62,383 nucleotides of DNA from Paraphysoderma sedebokerense (GCA_025602915.1 JAHLJZ010000119.1:1-62383), one strand, 5' to 3'. Shown: positions 37,861 through 52,616, numbered from the stretch's first letter. Notes: generated from the letters alone by a model not told the origin. Numbers and translations are program-made.

Positions 37861-38035
37861 CTTATGTAAATATAACTGTGGTGAATTTAATTCAAGTCGG
37901 TCTACAAGTATGAACGGATCTAGGTAAGTGTTTACGGTTGCTATGGTTACGCCCGCGCAAATTCGGTAATTCACTCCTCGTATTCAAGTGCGTCTAACCA
38001 TAGAATTACCATTCAGAATTGCAATACAGACAGCT
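37861..38035. promoter_or_regulatory. Short bidirectional promoter uL13m / mL59
   Basis: 175 bp separate the start codons of two mitoribosomal protein genes transcribed outward. Shared control is likely by position. No specific factor site was identified. Confidence 0.4.
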
Positions 38036-38689
38036 ATGGCATCATCAGCAACGGCTGTATCGCCCAAGATGCAAAAAATACTATCGGCTGTCGCTCAAAA
38101 AGGCCAAAACATGTCCATCACATCAATTAACCAACTGTTGCGAAATGCCGAACGTCCTAGCTGGCATCACCTTCCACAAAGAAATCCGATATTGCATTGG
38201 GATAAACCCAAAGTTTCGCTAAGAACTCAAGCTGATCTAAGGAAAACTGCAGTATTGCTAGGATTAGATCCAGTCAGCGATATTGGTTTACCAAGTCTTC
38301 CGGAGAAGAAACCGCTGAGAGTTAAACTACCGAAGATGGTGAAGGCTGACAGACAGAAAGGAAAGAGGTATGTGACTTTGGCAGTGTCATTGATGGAACA
38401 TCTGTGTATGTTGAATTATATGTCGATTAATTCTTTTTTGTTAAAACTCGTTTCGCTTTTGTTCTTTGTCATTGTAGGGAAGCGAAAATTGCCAGCAATT
38501 TGCAACGAATGCCGGAGATTATTGAAAAGTGGCGAGAGGTAATTTTTCATTTAACGTCAAGATAGGTACTCTTTGTCAGTTTCGTTAACCGCTAACTCAT
38601 TATGTTCCGATCTCTCCTTTGAATTTCAATACTTTGTGTAGACCAAGAGACAGGAAAAGATAAAGAACAAACCCGATATTCCCTTCTAA
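38036..38689 (+). CDS. Fungal mitochondrial ribosomal protein mL59 (L25-like)
   Basis: Starts at ATG 38036-38038 (MASSATAVSPKMQKILSAVA). The first exon carries RNPILHWDKPKVSLRTQADL and RKTAVLLGLDPVSD, like the Y-S-L-R-R-Q-A-D-L block of fungal mL59. The second exon gives EAKIASNLQRMPEIIEKWRE, matching the C-terminal M-P-E-L-I-x-x-W helix, and the third ends TKRQEKIKNKPDIPF with TAA 38687-38689. Length about 140 residues fits. mL59 is a fungal mitoribosome component, which fits the divergent uL13m neighbour. Recognition rests on two short blocks. Confidence 0.65.
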
Positions 38690-39116
38690 AATATATATGT
38701 GGAGTTATGTATTTGTTAAGGGGAGACCTTATATGAGCCGATGTGCAATAACGGCTGGCCTTCTACCGATATTGTCATAGCTAGCTCGTAAATCTCAACA
38801 TGTAAATTACTTGAATTAATAGTATCATTTCAGCTATTATTGACGAAGATTGCCGACATTGAAAATTAATTTGAACTTTGAGAGAGTGAGAGGAGTTTAG
38901 TTGGTATTCGTGCAAATTATGCTAAGAGCTTCATCGAGAGTATCGAAGCAAGAAGAGAGTGCCTAATTCGTAGACGAAGTTGTGACATTGAAAGGTCGAC
39001 ACTATAAAATAATTAAAAAAATAGCAATTGCGAATATGTGCTGTTTTGAGACGATATGCTGCTTTTTATTGTTTTAATATTTTAACGAACTTTGGTGGTT
39101 CAGTTTGGCGCCAAAA
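38690..39116. other. Intergenic region upstream of TTI2
   Basis: 427 bp, AT-rich near the TTI2 start. No coding frame, RNA gene or repeat was found. Confidence 0.35.
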
Positions 39117-42100
39117 ATGGAGTCGCTCGTTTCGTCCACCTATTTCCCTACTCAGAGAAACCGATTTTATCTCGCTCATACAAGGATAATGACACAACTC
39201 ATTTCATCGACTCTCACCGCATTGTTCGATTCAGATGCACCCTTAAATTCATTTGATTTTTTCCTACAGCAACAGTTATTTTCTCTCCTTTCGGATCTCG
39301 CCACGGACGCCAATGAAACTGCTCACCTTCACCAATCTACCGCCTCATTCATATCCTATGTCTGCACTTGTGAGCAGAGGAACGATAAACTAGCCCAATT
39401 GAATAAACGCACTATAGAATACCTTTCTCCGCCGGCCTCAACGGAATCGGCAGAATGTGCTAGCTACTTGAACAAATTCCACGGACATGATTTGACCGTA
39501 CTTTCCGGACTTGTAAAACTCGGGCTGAAAGCGCTTGATGATGATGATTTTATTATTTCTTGGTTGAAGGATACAGTGATTTTTATAGCAAAGTTCTGCG
39601 CTTGGTACCGAGTTGCTTCCCCACCGATGAGCGGAATTATCGAATTGTGGCAGGATCGATTGATTCAAATGTATGAGAGCGTAAAGTACGTTGCTACGGG
39701 CTCATTACTTAATTCTCAAATCGGACAGCTAAATGAGAATACTTCTTTAGGTCACTGTACCGCCATATTGTCACAGAGGAAAGAGTATTCAGGTGTTTGT
39801 TACCAATGGTAGATCAACTCCTATCCGCGACCGCTCCGGTTTGTATCCGATACCCTTAATTCAAATAGTCAAAAAGTAGCTACCTATATCTTAAGAAACT
39901 TTCAACATAATGCAGGTATTCGATGTTCTCGATCAAGCATCCAACATCCTAAAGGTAGCGAGCCAATTCGAATCCCCATCAGTTTGGCCTATTTCCAGTG
40001 GGTTGCCTATCATCTCCAATGTTTTGCGATATCAAATCTCCATACAGAAATCCCAGGTATCAGAGTATAACTGGAATCAATTTAATGATTCCGTACCGGA
40101 TGCCGCCAACACCTCTATTCAAGCTTTGCGATCACGATTCCAGTCCGTCCTCAGTATCGTTGAGAGCTTGTTGAAGTTCTCAGTACGGTCCCCATCTGGC
40201 AGCACATCATCAAAATTCGATTCGTACGCTACCGAGCTCTCTATCATTACTGCCCATCTTTTTGTGTTACACAACCCCACTACATTTTGGTCATCCCAAG
40301 CTCTGAAAGAATATTCAACAATCATATTGACAAATATATCTGAACTTATTAATGCATCTGTAAAGGAGATGCTATCTTTTGTCGCGCGAGATATTGTGAC
40401 ACGATATGTTAAGCCATTTTTCATGCAGAAAATATGTATGACGAAGGGCGTAGACTTTGATTCGTTTCATGAAGAACCAATATGGAAGTCTGATCGACCA
40501 GAATGCATTTCAATCTTGGAAGGTGTCATTGATTATGTCGAGGTACGGAAAATATTTTATTATACCGTTTCATGAAATTTTCTTGACTTAATTTATCTAT
40601 TTGATAGTTCCCTCATATGTCTGATTTGGTGCCCCTCGTAATACCGCCAATAATTTCACTAATTGAATATTATGACGTGGCCATAAAGTTGCGGGGCGTC
40701 ATATGCCTGGCGCATGTGCTTAACGAATCTGATAAATCAGTGCTTCGAAGAACAGGCTTAGCTGCAGTTTTCCTCGACGTATGTAACCGGCGTCTGTTAG
40801 TTCTCTACATCTGCGCCTCGCCTCCCGTAGCCAATTCAAAGGCATACTATTCAAGCATTAGCTAATCGTTCCTTTTTCATTAATATTAATAGCGTCTCTT
40901 CATGACTCTAACTTTCCGAACCGACAGTTCTCACATCCCTCTTCTGAAGGCTACCCTCCCGGTTACAATCAGTGCGATATCCGCAGCCTATATAAAGGAT
41001 TCGAAGGAGTGGCTTCAAGAATTGGAAAAGCTGATGAATGAAGTGATAAAGAGTTTAGAAATTGGGCTGGGGTCTGACAACGTGGAGGCTAAAACGGTTT
41101 GCTATCTCGGTATTCTCTGGACAAGAGTCATCATTTGTCGTAATTTAACCACCTGCTCGCTTTGTCTCTATTACTCATTCTGGCTTTTCTGACATTTTTG
41201 GAAACGACGGCACTCAGATGTATCTCAATACATGCAATACACTGATAGAATTGCTCGGTTTAGTCGGTGTGAAGTATTTAACTGTAAGTTTTCCTTCCTT
41301 GATCTTTTTGGTTTCTCCACATCTTCGCAACTCTTGCTCATAATCTTTGACTTGCAACTCGCGGGTAATTGTTTTCTTCCCATTCATTTGTCAACCAATA
41401 ATTTCAGAAAATACTGCCCGCTCTTCTCGAGACATTATCGTATCCGGTGTATGGAACCTTTCATCATTCAATGAAAAATGACAGCAATATTATAATATTA
41501 CTGAACTGTTCTGCGGATGTTTTGGGCAAAACGTTGGGAATGGCGTATTGGACACGGTTATTACTATTTTCGCCTTCTATCTGAATATTGTATATTCTCG
41601 GGGCTTTTCTGCTTTATGAATGTAGTTGAACTTACTTTGTTCCGATGTTTTATAGACTAGCCACTCATTCACCGGATATACTCCGAGCCATCGCAACGTG
41701 TTGGTATCGGTATATTCAATCTCCCACCCCGTCGTCTTCACTATCTAATGCCGAAACCGAAAAACAATTGCTAGAACTGAAAGGAAAATTATTGCTCATA
41801 GCAAGAGAGTTGGGAGTTAAGTTTGAGAATGAGATCAAAGTGCGTGTCTTTTTAGTTTCTTCCATATTTCATTTTTAATCTAACAACTTTTATGGCTTGA
41901 ATTGTATGTTCATAGGATGCTTGTGATATGTTATCAGCCACTGACAACGAGACATTCAGAGATCTTATTATAAGTAAAGGTAGACCGACAGAATCGAACA
42001 TTAAAATTCCTTTGAAATAGTTACCTTTGTATTATGTATATAATAATTTGCAGGGAATCTGTTCTACATTAATGAGGAACAATATCTTAAATTTATTTGA
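39117..42100 (+). CDS. TTI2: TTI2-like subunit of the TELO2-TTI1-TTI2 (TTT) complex
   Basis: An Hsp90 co-chaperone subunit that stabilises PIKK kinases such as TOR, ATM and ATR. Starts at ATG 39117-39119 (MESLVSSTYFPTQRNRF), TGA 42098-42100. It is an all-helical HEAT-like protein of roughly 750 residues with about ten exons. The most diagnostic stretch is LVPLVIPPIISLIEYYDVAI with KLRGVICLAHVLN, VLRRTGLAAVFLD and TFRTDSSHIPLLKATLPVTI. C-terminal exons include LATHSPDILRAIATCWYRYI and LELKGKLLLIARELGVKF, ending QYLKFI. Recognition is from the LIDDY-KG-LRRTGL-VF block; the rest is weakly conserved. It overlaps no neighbour, but its stop is only 36 bp from the mS45 stop. Confidence 0.68.
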
Positions 42101-42136
42101 TCGACCATTTCTATGCGCTATGATACTACAAAAGAT

Positions 42137-43511
42137 TTATTGTTTATACAATGGTCTCTCCCTAGGCTGCTGCATCTGATCCAAGCGTAGTCTTTTTTCA
42201 GCAATTTGCGCTGTTCGCAGAGTTCCATCCGTTTCTCGAACTAAGACGTCAGGATTCTACGGATAGAGATGATTAGAATTGGTATAATCACAGCTAAGAT
42301 CATTTTACAAGGAGCAAAAGTGAAGTTTTGAGAATAAGGCTATAATGTAAAACTCCCACGAACCTTCTCTCCCTTTGTAGTATCTGTAAACATAAATTTG
42401 AATCGCCGATTTACTTCGTCTAAATCTTTGGACACGACACGATTTTCTTCTTCCGCGTCTTTTCGAGATCTTTCACGTTCCTGCGGTGTCATAGCAGCTA
42501 CTGATTTATTTTTGGACTGTTTCTTTCGCTGAGGCAATCCGAGGAGTTGAATCGCATCCTTAATGTAATGAAATTTTTGGTTATTCAGAATCAACGGAGA
42601 GCCACAGTAATACAGAAAAAAGGAGATCTTTGAAAATTAAAACTTACTTGATGTCGGAAAACTGTATTCTCTTCAACAGTCATTAAGTAAGGTGGTTCCG
42701 CTCCTGTTGCTTCGGTGGAAGTTGCCTCCGTGATGGGTTGTAATCTATTGGCGCACAGCAATCGTTCCATACCAGCTTGAAAATCCGTTTGAAGAACAGC
42801 ACCCTATATCGACAAATTAATTTACAAAATAACGATGATCAGTAAAGCTCATGTAAATTAATTTTTAAATTGAACCAAGGGCAGGTAACTGCGAAATCAA
42901 AATTGAACGAGATCGGCCAAGACGAGAAAGACACCGACCCTATTTAACAAATCTCTCTCTAGATTTTTCGACTTTAGAATGGCTTCAACTCTTGCGATGG
43001 ATATATTGTACTTCATTGCTAATTTCCTCGCAGTATTGGTTTTAGGATCTGATATATGCTGCTTGTAGATTTGTTCTTTTGTTACGTCTTTGATGGGCGC
43101 CGATGGTCGGAACAGTGGATTCATAGGGAACGGCTGGAGTTTTGGACAATTTTCATAAAGAAATGGCCACATTTAACGTTATCAAGGGTTCGTGAGTAGC
43201 GAGTCATAGATTTCAGTTTTCATCAAGATCATCAGACGTACCTGATCACTTCGACCAACATAGCGAGTCTCATACGGTGCTGTCTCTCGATAAAATTTCC
43301 CTTCAGAGTTAATCCATTGCAAACTTTTACGCGGCCTCTTTTTAGATTTTCGTTTTCGCCCGCCGGACGGAGTAGATGAAGAGGAGCTTGAAGTAGCGTA
43401 TGACTTATTGAAGGAGAGCGATATTGAAGGAGCAACTCTTAATGAGCATGATATAGAAGAAGAAAGCCGAGGTTTTATGGTGTTCGAAATGGGGGTAAGG
43501 GATATCATCAT
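42137..43511 (-). CDS. Mitochondrial small-subunit ribosomal protein mS45 (Bot1p-like)
   Basis: Starts at ATG 43509-43511 (MMISLTPISNTIKPR). A serine/arginine presequence is followed by a basic block (SGGRKRKSKKRPRK). The core has FPMNPLFRPSAPIKDVTKEQ and ARKLAMKYNISIARVEAILK, a helix-turn-helix-like block seen in fungal mS45/Bot1 proteins, then EEPPYLM-type and DAIQLLGLPQRKK segments. The C-terminal helix includes ENRVVSKDLDEVNRRFKFMF and the end is MQQPRERPLYKQ, TAA 42137-42139. The role would be structural in the mitochondrial 37S subunit. Other regulators with similar helices cannot be excluded. Confidence 0.62.
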
Positions 43512-44193
43512 AATATGTGTTTGATGTTGGCCATCACCTGGATGTCGATATTTAAAATTGACACGGACAATAAACTTTGTTTACAGCTATGCCTGACAGT
43601 TACGGTCACGTGTTATTTTGCCAAATATATGTCGTGTGTACTAAAAATACATGCCCTTCCGGTCCGGATCATGATACATCAAATATATGTATCTGTGCAC
43701 ACTGCACAGACAGCACGCTATATGGAATTGTATCAAATCAAGCATTACAATGGTGGCTGTTGAGAGCGTGAATTGAAGAGCAGGCCCACTAAAGGCGTCC
43801 ACACTGACAACGAAACATAAATATTGAATCGGAAGATATATAAGTTGCTGTAGCTGTCTCATGAAAGAGTTGATTGTACCCAAGGTTTAAGAATTATACT
43901 GTTGCCGGTTAACGTGTAAATCACAATAGGAACAACCACAGCATATTCAAATTCAGGACCCCTTCACAATTACTTAGGTCGATGGTGTGTATTTCAACAT
44001 TATCTTATCAATATATACATCACTTATGCACGGATGTTGATTGTGTATCATCAGTGTTGAAAATTTGAGCACTAAATGTATTAGCAGCTGATGCCACACG
44101 TGGACAACTTTTCTCCGACTGTAGGGGCAGTGGGGTGAAAATTCTTGCAATTTCCCGAGTGACCGACGTCCTTTGTCCACTACATTCCTGACG
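43512..44193. promoter_or_regulatory. Bidirectional upstream region mS45 / acyltransferase with a GGTCACGTG site
   Basis: 682 bp between divergent starts. GGTCACGTG at 43604-43612 lies about 95 bp upstream of the mS45 ATG. It is identical to the motif found three times upstream of the GT2 and GH26 genes and fits bHLH-type (Cbf1-like) E-boxes. Remaining frames are unsupported. Confidence 0.45.
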
Positions 44194-45777
44194 ATGGTTG
44201 TCAAGATACTCAAAGCTGTAGCATATACCGCAGGCTTATTTGGGTAAGTTCGCCTTTTGTTTTCGGACAGTTTCAGAAGTGCTAGTCGCTAACTTTAACC
44301 TTCCGGCCTTAACTGCGTTACCTTTCGCGGACCGATGTTTAAACTGAACATTGCTCGATTCACGACAAATAAGCCTTGCATTCACATTTAATGTCGTTCA
44401 GATATTGTCTTCATTATGCATCCCATTCAATCGACGACTAGTATTTAGGTTGAACTCTCAAATGTGCGGATTTGTGTGGTCCGTCATACAAACGACCTTC
44501 GAGGTAAATATTAGGAACCCGCTTTCCCTCTTCACTATTCTATCCGGATACCAGTTCCACACACGAAAGGAAGATAATGATTAACTTAATTCATTAATAT
44601 GTTTTCACTCTTGACTATTGACAAACAGAAACGACATGGTGCAAAATTAACTTTCAGTGGTAACATCAATTCGATACCAAAGTATATAGAGTCCTCTAAT
44701 AAACCACCAGAATCGGCCATCCTCGTGTATGTAGTTCAATATCAATGTCCTGTTGCACAGTTCCCTATTCTTTTGAGTACGGTCTGCGGAAAAATAATTC
44801 AATCATTGAGCGCTACCTAACATGATTCCCGTTTTTCTGGCATTGCTTAGATCCAACCATGTAGGATTTGTGGACTGGATATTGTTGCACTCTGTAGCGA
44901 AACGAAAAGGAATGTTGGATAACTGTAAGGTAAGTCGAGTTCTACAGCTGTCGATTTATCCATTCTCAAAGACTGATGCCTTTCGGATGCTTGCATTGAT
45001 AGTACTTCGTGAAAGATTCGGTCAAGTATATTCCGGGATTTGGCTGGGGAATGTGGGGTGCCGGATTTCTATTTTTAAAGCGAAATTGGTTAAGGGTATG
45101 TGTCACCACTCCGCTGCGTATTTACCCATAGTAGATTGTCCGTGACAGGTTCGATTCTGACTTTATTAAAGGATCAAGAAAAGATTCAAGCCACATTCAA
45201 TACATTAAAATCATACAAATTGCCTGTCTGGATAGTTTCCTTCATCGAAGGGAGTCGAGTTACTCCCAAAAAATTACAAGACGTATGTATAAGTTCTAAT
45301 TTTCACTTTTCGTCTGTTCCGACTATATTGCCTTGTTAAATGATTCATGTTTGCTTTTCCTCTCAACCTTCCCTACTCCAGTGCCAAAATTTCTGTAAAT
45401 CTCGGGATCTGCCCGTGCTTCATCACACCCTATTTCCGCGGACTAAAGGTATTGTTGCAACGATTCAGTCTCTTCGTGACTCTCACATCCGCTATCTCTA
45501 CGATTTCACGATCGGATATCTTCATGTTCCGAGCAACTCGTTGAATTCTCAAACTCCGTCCTTGCTGCGCATCCATTCTCATTCTTTGGCGCCCGAATGG
45601 AAATTCCATGTTCATGTCGAAAGGTACAATTTGGACGACTTACCCCGGGACGACGAAGAATTGAGTAATTGGATCATTCAACTTTGGGTGGAAAAGGATA
45701 AGCGACTGGGCGAATGGAAGAATAAATGGCCAACTGTCGGAGTGAAAGGTTGTGTGCAGCCAGAGAAATTCTGGTGA
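44194..45777 (+). CDS. Lysophospholipid (1-acylglycerol-3-phosphate) acyltransferase, PlsC/LCLAT1 family
   Basis: An integral membrane acyltransferase of phospholipid synthesis or remodelling. Starts at ATG 44194-44196 (MVVKILKAVAYTAG), TGA 45775-45777, about eight exons. The HX4D catalytic motif is NHVGFVDWILLH, and the substrate-binding EGSR motif is VSFIEGSRVTPKK. A family phrase between them is spread over small exons (VFGWGMWGAGFLFLKRNW-like frame at about 45.0 kb). The C-terminal exon has LPVLHHTLFPRTKGIVATIQ followed by the Acyltransf_C region, with VHVERYNLDDLPRDDEELSN and LWVEKDKRL. Acyl and head-group specificity cannot be read from the sequence. A stretch near 44.6 kb is hard to splice with confidence. 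Confidence 0.82.
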
Positions 45778-46080
45778 AGTTGAACGAGCTGATTTGAGTG
45801 TGTTTTATTCTCATTCTGATGATTGAATGGGTCTTGAGTTGAGCTGTTTGATGATCTCGGACAGTATTTACTTTTTATAAGAGCCAATCTGTTGTAGAAT
45901 ACATAATTCTTATGAAGATAACCAGTTTTGACCAAATTAGGTATATTAGAATGAATAATAATTCGAGGATCTGATTACAATTATAAAGCTCCGCCAGTCC
46001 ACAGTTTAACTGCTAGTCTTACTTAGTAATAAGCTCTAATGATATTTCTGTATTAATCAACGATTACTCCTGTGAATCCT
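45778..46080. other. Convergent 3' flanks of acyltransferase and homocysteine methyltransferase
   Basis: About 300 bp, AT-rich, with no coding frame that stands up. Probably UTRs and polyadenylation signals. Confidence 0.35.
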
Positions 46081-47398
46081 TTACTCTTTCAGAGTGTTTC
46101 TAAGATTTTCTCGAATAGCTTTAATAGTATTGGGAGTTGTTCTATAATTTAAGAATGATTAATAAAAGAAAATGACTTCTCAAATCGCTTCCAAAAAACA
46201 AAAAATGAATGGGTATCCAATCAAACAGTACTCACCGACAACATCCACCGACCACTTCGACACCCCAGTGAGCTACTAACTCCAACATCAACTTTGAGAA
46301 TTCCTCATCACTCATGCCGCTTCCTTCAACCCAGCAGCGCCTTTGAGTGTCATATCGCTCGCCTTGATTTGGGTAAACTATAACACTCAAACCAGACTGC
46401 TCAATTACGGTTTTGACGGCATTTTGCAAAGCCACGTCAAAGACCTTGTCCTCGCTATCAGGCGACCGAGAAATAGATCCAGAAGAACCGGGAGCAAGGG
46501 AAGCTAAGAGAGACCTAATATAACTTGGATGGGTACAATTAATGCCAACTCCGGCGATATCGACTTTCGGGGTATCATTCGAATCGTTTGGCGAGGAACT
46601 TGGGGAAGCTACGGAGGAGATATATTGAAAGCACTCCAAAAACTTGTCACCGTAGCTTGTGTTATATGAGTCTCCGCAACTAAAAGCGATCAGCGTCGGT
46701 GGCAGGTTTGCAGGGCTATCCATAGTTGGTACAGTTTTGGAATTAGGAGAAGTACGAGATTGAAGGTGCAATTCCGAAATGGATGTTGCGAGAGCTCGAA
46801 GAGCAGTGACAATCGCTTTTGCTTCAGTGAGGGCGGGAATGGTTTCGAAAAGAATGATATCAGGATGTGGTGCATGATCTCCCTGTCCAGCTGCTTGAGG
46901 GGTCTGCTGTACTGGAAGAAAGAATGTTCTTAATCGAGATAAATGGAACTCGACCAGTTCATCGAAGGATACTCTGTCAACGTAAGATCCATTGTATTCA
47001 CTTCCGTCACATAACACAGCGCCGTAAGGTCCTAGACTGAGCGCAACAAGTAGGTTTCGCTTTCTTTGAGCTTTTTCTGCACTAGAATCGGAGAAGTCAT
47101 CGACAGCTTTCTTTGCAATTCCAACTGCACATCTCATCGCCTTTTCCCCTTCGGCGCGGCTTAGTCCTTGCTCTAGGAACCCATCAATAGAGGACTGATA
47201 AGAAGCTGTTGAAATAATATCAGTCCCCGCTTCTAAATACGATAAATGAGTTTTATAGATTGATTCTGGGGATGTAATGAGTGGTTGAGACGACCATAGT
47301 TTGGTGGAAGTCGTAATATCGTGACTTTTCGACTCGAGGACAGTCGCGAGCGCCCCGTCAAGAACGTATGGCGGATTCAAAAGAATTGGGTGAGGCAT
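46081..47398 (-). CDS. Homocysteine S-methyltransferase (MHT1/SAM4 type)
   Basis: Transfers a methyl group from S-methylmethionine or S-adenosylmethionine to homocysteine, giving methionine. Starts at ATG 47396-47398; a large first exon to about 46240 (MPHPILLNPPYVLDGALATV) and a last exon TTPNTIKAIRENLRNTLKE with TAA 46081-46083. Motifs: YLEAGTDIISTASYQSS, ALSLGPYGAVLCDGSEY, DIILFETIPALTEAKAI, VGINCTHP with the first zinc Cys, and VGGCCR completing the paired zinc cysteines before TTP. Two serine-rich insertions (near ASPSSSPNDSND and GSSGSISRSPDSE) lengthen it relative to yeast. One intron of about 80 nt. Confidence 0.92.
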
Positions 47399-48181
47399 CC
47401 TATGGTTTTTTGGAATCTTGCGTTCGAGGAATGCAGTTATCTACATGTCGTCGAGGTGGGTAGGTATTTAACAGATAACAAGAGATTGTTCCCTTGATTC
47501 AGTTTAAGTGTAGTTTTCAAATCAACTTGAATTAAGGGTATTGATGTTTGTTTGGAAATAGGGCGTCAGTGGACCACACTACAGTGAAACAGTACAGTTC
47601 AGATGTTTGATTTAGAGTGATTGCATACATAATTGGGGACAAAAATATGAGTGCTAGTAAGAACAATGTTTCTAGACATAATGCAAAACCGGTTACCGGA
47701 GTTACAGAGAGAGACGGAGGATCAAGCGTAACAAGAAGGGGCGAACAGCTATGACGCATCTTTTATTTGTTTCTACATATATGCACACTCCAAATGACAT
47801 GGAAGATCTATGTAACATGAAAAGCCTTTGTTTAATGTTGTCATTGTAACTGAGAATGCGAATATTCTCATCTTCAGACAGTTAACTCATTTATTAGGTG
47901 ACCGAAGTCCAATCTTCTTCTCAATGCCAGCTCAAATTGATGATCCAGTTGAATAGATGGTTTATGGTTAATTTTGATTATACATATATTTCAGTATAGA
48001 GACTGCGTCCAAATCTCTAAAAAGTAATCTACAGGCTCTTTATAATTGTCAATATATTGTACAATAAACTGGCGAAAGCCAAAGAAAGTGCGGTTTTAAA
48101 TATTCTACGTCATGACTAAAATCTTTGGCGCACGTAATGATAACTTTAAATCTTAATAATGAGGTATTCGTGACGGGGGGA
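47399..48181. other. Intergenic region, no gene supported
   Basis: 783 bp holding the methyltransferase promoter and the receptor 3' flank. A 75-codon minus-strand frame (47532-47759) is hydrophobic but isolated. AT-rich toward the receptor. Confidence 0.35.
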
Positions 48182-49843
48182 TTAATGGAATGGCGCAATG
48201 GGTCGAGGAACGGGAAGATCTAATCTTGACATTCGAGCTATATTTCCGCTGCGAGTCATATCATTGTAATCCTCCCCCCTAAAGTAATTTATAAAGGTGC
48301 TAACAAGGGCTCGATCGGTCACAAAAATAATCATATTAAAAAATCCCTGTAAAGTAAAATAACAGAAATCTGAGAGTAAATACCGAAATTCAAATTTGGT
48401 TAGAAGGGAAATATAGGGCGAACAAACCTGAAGGCCAGTGATAGTGTACTCGTAGGCGTACGGTAGAAAGCGGTACTGACCGCTCACGATTGCTTCGGTC
48501 TAGAGTTACAAAAACAAAGGCGGGTTAACAAATTGAAGGAATGAATTTTTGAACGAAGATAAACAGTAGTACTTCAACCGCGAGTAATGACCCCTGCGTT
48601 AAGATAAGCAAAAGTGGATATAAAACTAATCGTTGCGCAATCTTGATGGTTTTATCGTTGGGTTTGCTTAAGTGACTTTTGGAAGTTGCGGCTTTTAGAT
48701 CCGCACCTCCCGAGGTCGCTCCAAAAGCCTCGCTATTTGTATCGCCTTTAACAGATGACTTTTGCCTGTTGTCGTTAGATCTGGCTTTGCTGAAGGACAA
48801 GTGGGTGGCTGCATCCATATCGTGATTGAAGAGCTTCAAGATTACGGCGCCAGCAACATAAGTACACCAGATGACTCCGAGCAAAGACCATCCGTATAGG
48901 GATACTATATTTGTATTGTCCGTCAGTTTAAACACGATAAGCTTTCGCCTTCATGCGGTAATCTTATACGTACCCCATTGCAGGACAAGAGATTTTGTTG
49001 GGTCATCATTCATATACCAGCAAGTCAGTTCATCTGTTGGCGCGAGCAAAGCAAGTTATAGGCGTTAAGTATCATAAGCAGGCGACGCGACTAGTTTTCG
49101 GAATTGAATACCTTCAAGCCAACCATATCCGTTTGCAAAAAGTGGAATACATGAAGCTAACAAAGCAACAAAGACACTGCCTACGGTCCATCGTTTGACG
49201 TCTACTCCTTTACTCACACTTCCGTCTTTTCTGATGAAAATTAAAAACAAATGCTAGATAGATTTGACGCATCAAATGTGAGAGACTGGAGGGATAAATT
49301 TACAAATTGAAGGTCGTCGGAAATTCTCACCATTGTAATACCACATGTAAAACAAGTTGATAGAACACAGCCAAACACATAACCTGTGAGAAGATAGAAT
49401 AAAATTAAACATAGTTCCAGACTCTTCGCGAATAGTATACTCACCCCAAGTGACAAGCTCACACACTCCGGGAGCTGGAGGTGACGATATCTGTGTGGTA
49501 GCCCCATTGAAAAAAGCATACACTCCATCCGCCAGCACATTGAACAAACTGAATATATAAAATAGAAATATCCGTTAATTAAACTGTTTTTGCTCTCTCG
49601 CTCATCCACAGCATTCGTAATTATCCGGTTTCCAAACCTCAGCAAAAAAATACGCCGCTTCCCCACTGGAGGGTTGAGTTTGTATCTGACAACTAAATAT
49701 ATTATAAGGGCAATTACGGCAGCTCCAAGTGTTATAGAACAGCTGTAAAGAAGACAGTCGCTCATAACCGCTGCCTGTTCGTCAGTGATAACCACCTCCT
49801 CCGGCGGGACTTCGGGGAGCGGAGTCGGGGTGACTTCAGACAT
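48182..49843 (-). CDS. Seven-transmembrane receptor-like protein (Git3/cAMP-receptor-like)
   Basis: Starts at ATG 49841-49843 (MSEVTPTPLPEVPPEEVV), TAA 48182-48184, about eight exons. A short acidic N-terminus precedes helix 1 (CSITLGAAVIALIIYLVV). Further hydrophobic segments: LFNVLADGVYAFFNG, YVFGCVLSTCFTCGI, VGSVFVALLASCIPLFANGY, YGWSLLGVIWCTYVAGAVI, LVLYPLLLILTQGSLLAVEV, and a last one with LQGFFNMIIFVTDRAL. The L-Q-G-F-F-N phrase at helix 7 and the layout fit class E/Git3-type fungal receptors. The third cytoplasmic loop is long, Ser/Lys-rich and phosphorylatable (FSKARSNDNRQKSSVKG). Ligand unknown; helix count assumes my exon joins. Confidence 0.6.
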
Positions 49844-50487
49844 AGTAATTTCGTGTAATATGTAAGCTTATTAAAAAGCTATACAGACAAACGGCTGGAT
49901 ACGGCTGGAATGTTTGCCCAAAATTCGTATGGAACAGAGCGAAGAATTTTAGGAAGAAGGAATGCTGTCGGGTTCGGTCGGTGAGGTTGTACCAGTCGGG
50001 CCAAAATAGACATGCTTTGACTGTGGGCCTGACATTGACTACACTCTTTACCATTCCGACAAACGCGAAATTAGAGGTTTACACAAACTGAAATCTTTGT
50101 ATGGCTTTTGATTCTCATAAGTCATTGATACAAAGTTTGACACAAAATATTGAATAGTGGTGTTCACCATCGCGTTTGGCGTTCGATTCGCCTGAAACAA
50201 AATGCACTCGCATAAAAGAGATAAATGTAATGTTCATTTTTACAGCCCAATTTGTACTCAGCACAATCATACAAGCCTGTAATTCCCAGTCTGTCTGTGT
50301 ATCAACTCGACCTGTCGTATGCTCTTTTTCGTCCGGCGTCCATGGACGTGCAGGAGTCGTTCAGGCGGCAGGCCGACAAAACAAAATCCCGCCGCAAAAG
50401 AAACCAAGAATCTGTGTATCCTCATCCAACGCCAACTATTTTTTCAACACATTATTTTTATTTAATCAATCGGAGTGACCCACAAAG
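49844..50487. promoter_or_regulatory. Upstream region between the receptor and QTRT1 genes
   Basis: 644 bp between divergent starts. A plus-strand frame at 50252-50488 (with SMDVQESFRRQADKTKSRRK) abuts the QTRT1 start but has no visible splice link or homologue, so it was left out. No other feature. Confidence 0.35.

Positions 50488-52616
<2,129 letters not shown>

Noticed and set aside
45075-45160. tRNA-like A box (TGGTTAAGGG) and B box (GGTTCGATTCT)
   Set aside because: T and acceptor stems do not pair, and the B-box-like bases sit on an intron acceptor of the acyltransferase gene.
47532-47759. 75-codon hydrophobic ORF on the minus strand with an ATG
   Set aside because: Isolated, no splice context, no family character and unusual codon choice; it lies in the methyltransferase upstream region.
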